The position numbers were made by a program, and so were the translations under genes. A stretch of DNA of 5,643 bases. Origin: Thiobacillus sp. (lineage in GTDB: Bacteria > Pseudomonadota > Gammaproteobacteria > Burkholderiales > Thiobacillaceae). Where the stretch lies: the NCBI GenBank assembly GCA_018780025.1, contig JADMKH010000098.1:1-5643 (forward strand), read 5' to 3'. Below, in pieces: positions 4,981-5,643 of this stretch (position 1 is the first letter of the stretch; each line of letters opens with the position of its first letter). The notes beneath the pieces were generated by a model that worked only from the letters and a program-made list of their open reading frames with translations, was not told the origin of the DNA and made no database searches.

Positions 4981-5016
4981 GATCGGGGCCAGGTCCAGGA
5001 TCGGGGCCAGGTCTAG
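4981..5016 (+). repeat. Tandem 18-bp repeat before the transposase leader
   Basis: GATCGGGGCCAGGTCCAG (4981-4998) and GATCGGGGCCAGGTCTAG (4999-5016) differ at one base. The second unit forms the start of the leader (AGGTCTAGATA). The core GGGGCCAGGTCT is one base from the GGGGTCAGGTCT of the other arrays, so the same family has been amplified here with a different unit. Confidence 0.75.
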
Positions 5017-5049
5017 ATAAGCTGTATCCGCTCTGCTATTGTTCTTTCC
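5010..5049 (+). promoter_or_regulatory. RAYT transposase leader (copy B) with a candidate extended -10
   Basis: The leader is shared with 4381-4420. Within it CTCTGCTATTGTTC is fully conserved and contains TGC-TATTGT, an extended -10 (TGn plus a 4/6 hexamer at 5037-5042) ending 8 nt before the ATG at 5050. No Shine-Dalgarno is present, so the transposase mRNA may be leaderless and weakly translated. Confidence 0.45.
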
Positions 5050-5643
5050 ATGTCCCGCCCCGTCCGCATAGAGTTTCCCGATGCGCTTTACCATGTCACT
5101 TCGCGCGGTGACCGGCGGGAAGCCATTTTTGACGATGACCAGGACCGCCGGTCGTTTCTCACAACGCTGGAGCAGGTTGTTAACCGGTTCAATTGGGTGT
5201 GTCATGCCTGGTGCCTGATGGATAACCACTACCACCTGCTGATTCAGACGCCTGACGGCAATTTGTCCCGAGGGATGCGCCAGCTTAATGGCGTTTATAC
5301 CCAGGCTAGCAACCGGCGGCACGGGCGCGTGGGTCATCTCTTTCAGGGGCGCTTCAAGGCCATTCTGGTTGACAGCGACGCTTATCTGCTGGAGTTGACG
5401 CGCTATGTTGTGCTTAATCCCGTTCGCGCGGGGATGGTGAACAATCCGGCGGACTGGCCATGGAGCAGCTACCGGGCCAGCGCGGGACTCGAACTCGCCG
5501 CGCCCTGGCTGGCGGTGGATGGCTTGCTGGCGCAATTTTCCGGACAGCGTAGTCGGGCACAAACACGATACGCGCAGTTTGTGGCAGAGGGCATCAAGGC
5601 GGTTTCCCCGTGGTTGAGTCTGAAGGGGCAGGTGTTTCTGGGT
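5050..5643 (+). CDS. REP-associated tyrosine transposase (RAYT, Y1/HUH family), 3' end cut by window edge
   Basis: From the ATG at 5050 the frame is open for 198 residues to the window edge. The N-terminus MSRPVRIEFPDALYHVTSRGDRREAIF is diagnostic of the IS200-like/RAYT group. The metal-binding HUH motif is H60-Y61-H62 in LMDNHYHLLIQTP, and the catalytic tyrosine is probably Y119 in RYVVLNPVRAG. The motifs GRVGHLFQGRFKAILVD (92-108) and DWPWSSYRAS (135-144) are also typical. RAYTs nick single-stranded DNA at REP-like palindromes and are usually single-copy, domesticated enzymes linked to spread of those repeats. All visible catalytic positions are intact. The start lies at the end of a leader repeated at 4381-4420, and tandem repeats precede it. 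Full-length members are often 200-330 residues, so part of the C-terminus is outside. Confidence 0.92.
   Translation, partial: MSRPVRIEFPDALYHVTSRGDRREAIFDDDQDRRSFLTTLEQVVNRFNWVCHAWCLMDNHYHLLIQTPDGNLSRGMRQLNGVYTQASNRRHGRVGHLFQGRFKAILVDSDAYLLELTRYVVLNPVRAGMVNNPADWPWSSYRASAGLELAAPWLAVDGLLAQFSGQRSRAQTRYAQFVAEGIKAVSPWLSLKGQVFLG

Noticed and set aside
4320..5016. Short repeats as a CRISPR array
   Set aside because: Units are head-to-tail without unique spacers of constant length, and no cas gene is nearby.
4813..5562. 249-codon leftward frame opposite DUF2283 and the transposase
   Set aside because: It spans tandem repeats and two unrelated genes; the RAYT HUH and tyrosine motifs on the plus strand are decisive.

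Overview
The window reads as chromosomal DNA of a Gram-negative betaproteobacterium. The evidence is a Neisseria/Burkholderia-type trimeric porin with a signal peptide and a C-terminal phenylalanine, an rplM-type L13, moderately GC-rich codon use, and an accessory tail built around a REP-associated transposase. Genus cannot be fixed from the sequence alone.

The left part (1-2250) is mostly core genome. rplM (ribosomal protein L13) runs leftward off the window edge from a good sigma70-like promoter. Diverging from it, a YdcF/ElyC-like membrane protein gene and an OsmC-family gene form a rightward pair 9 nt apart. They end at a bidirectional terminator shared with a leftward small membrane protein gene (DUF3096). 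An intergenic stretch with degenerate repeat debris follows.

The middle (2187-3500) is a single leftward porin gene with its own terminator, signal peptide, strong ribosome binding site, sigma70-like promoter, a palindrome-rich 5' leader, and inverted repeats upstream of the promoter that look like operators.

The right part (3498-5643) is accessory DNA. A decayed PIN-domain C-terminus on the minus strand lies beside an intact PIN toxin / ribbon-helix-helix antitoxin operon (toxin first, ATGA overlap). Next come tandem GGGGTCA-type repeats and a truncated copy of a transposase leader, including its first five codons. A two-gene DUF4258/DUF2283 module, which resembles a toxin-antitoxin pair, follows. 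Then a second, different tandem repeat and an intact transposase leader run into a REP-associated tyrosine (Y1/HUH) transposase that leaves the right edge.

The most interesting structure is that the DUF4258/DUF2283 pair sits exactly between two copies of the same transposase leader (4381-4436 and 5010-5065). This suggests insertion into, or carriage by, a RAYT/REP-like element next to another toxin-antitoxin locus. Several genes also have a candidate -10 hexamer ending exactly 8 nt before the ATG, which would give leaderless mRNAs.
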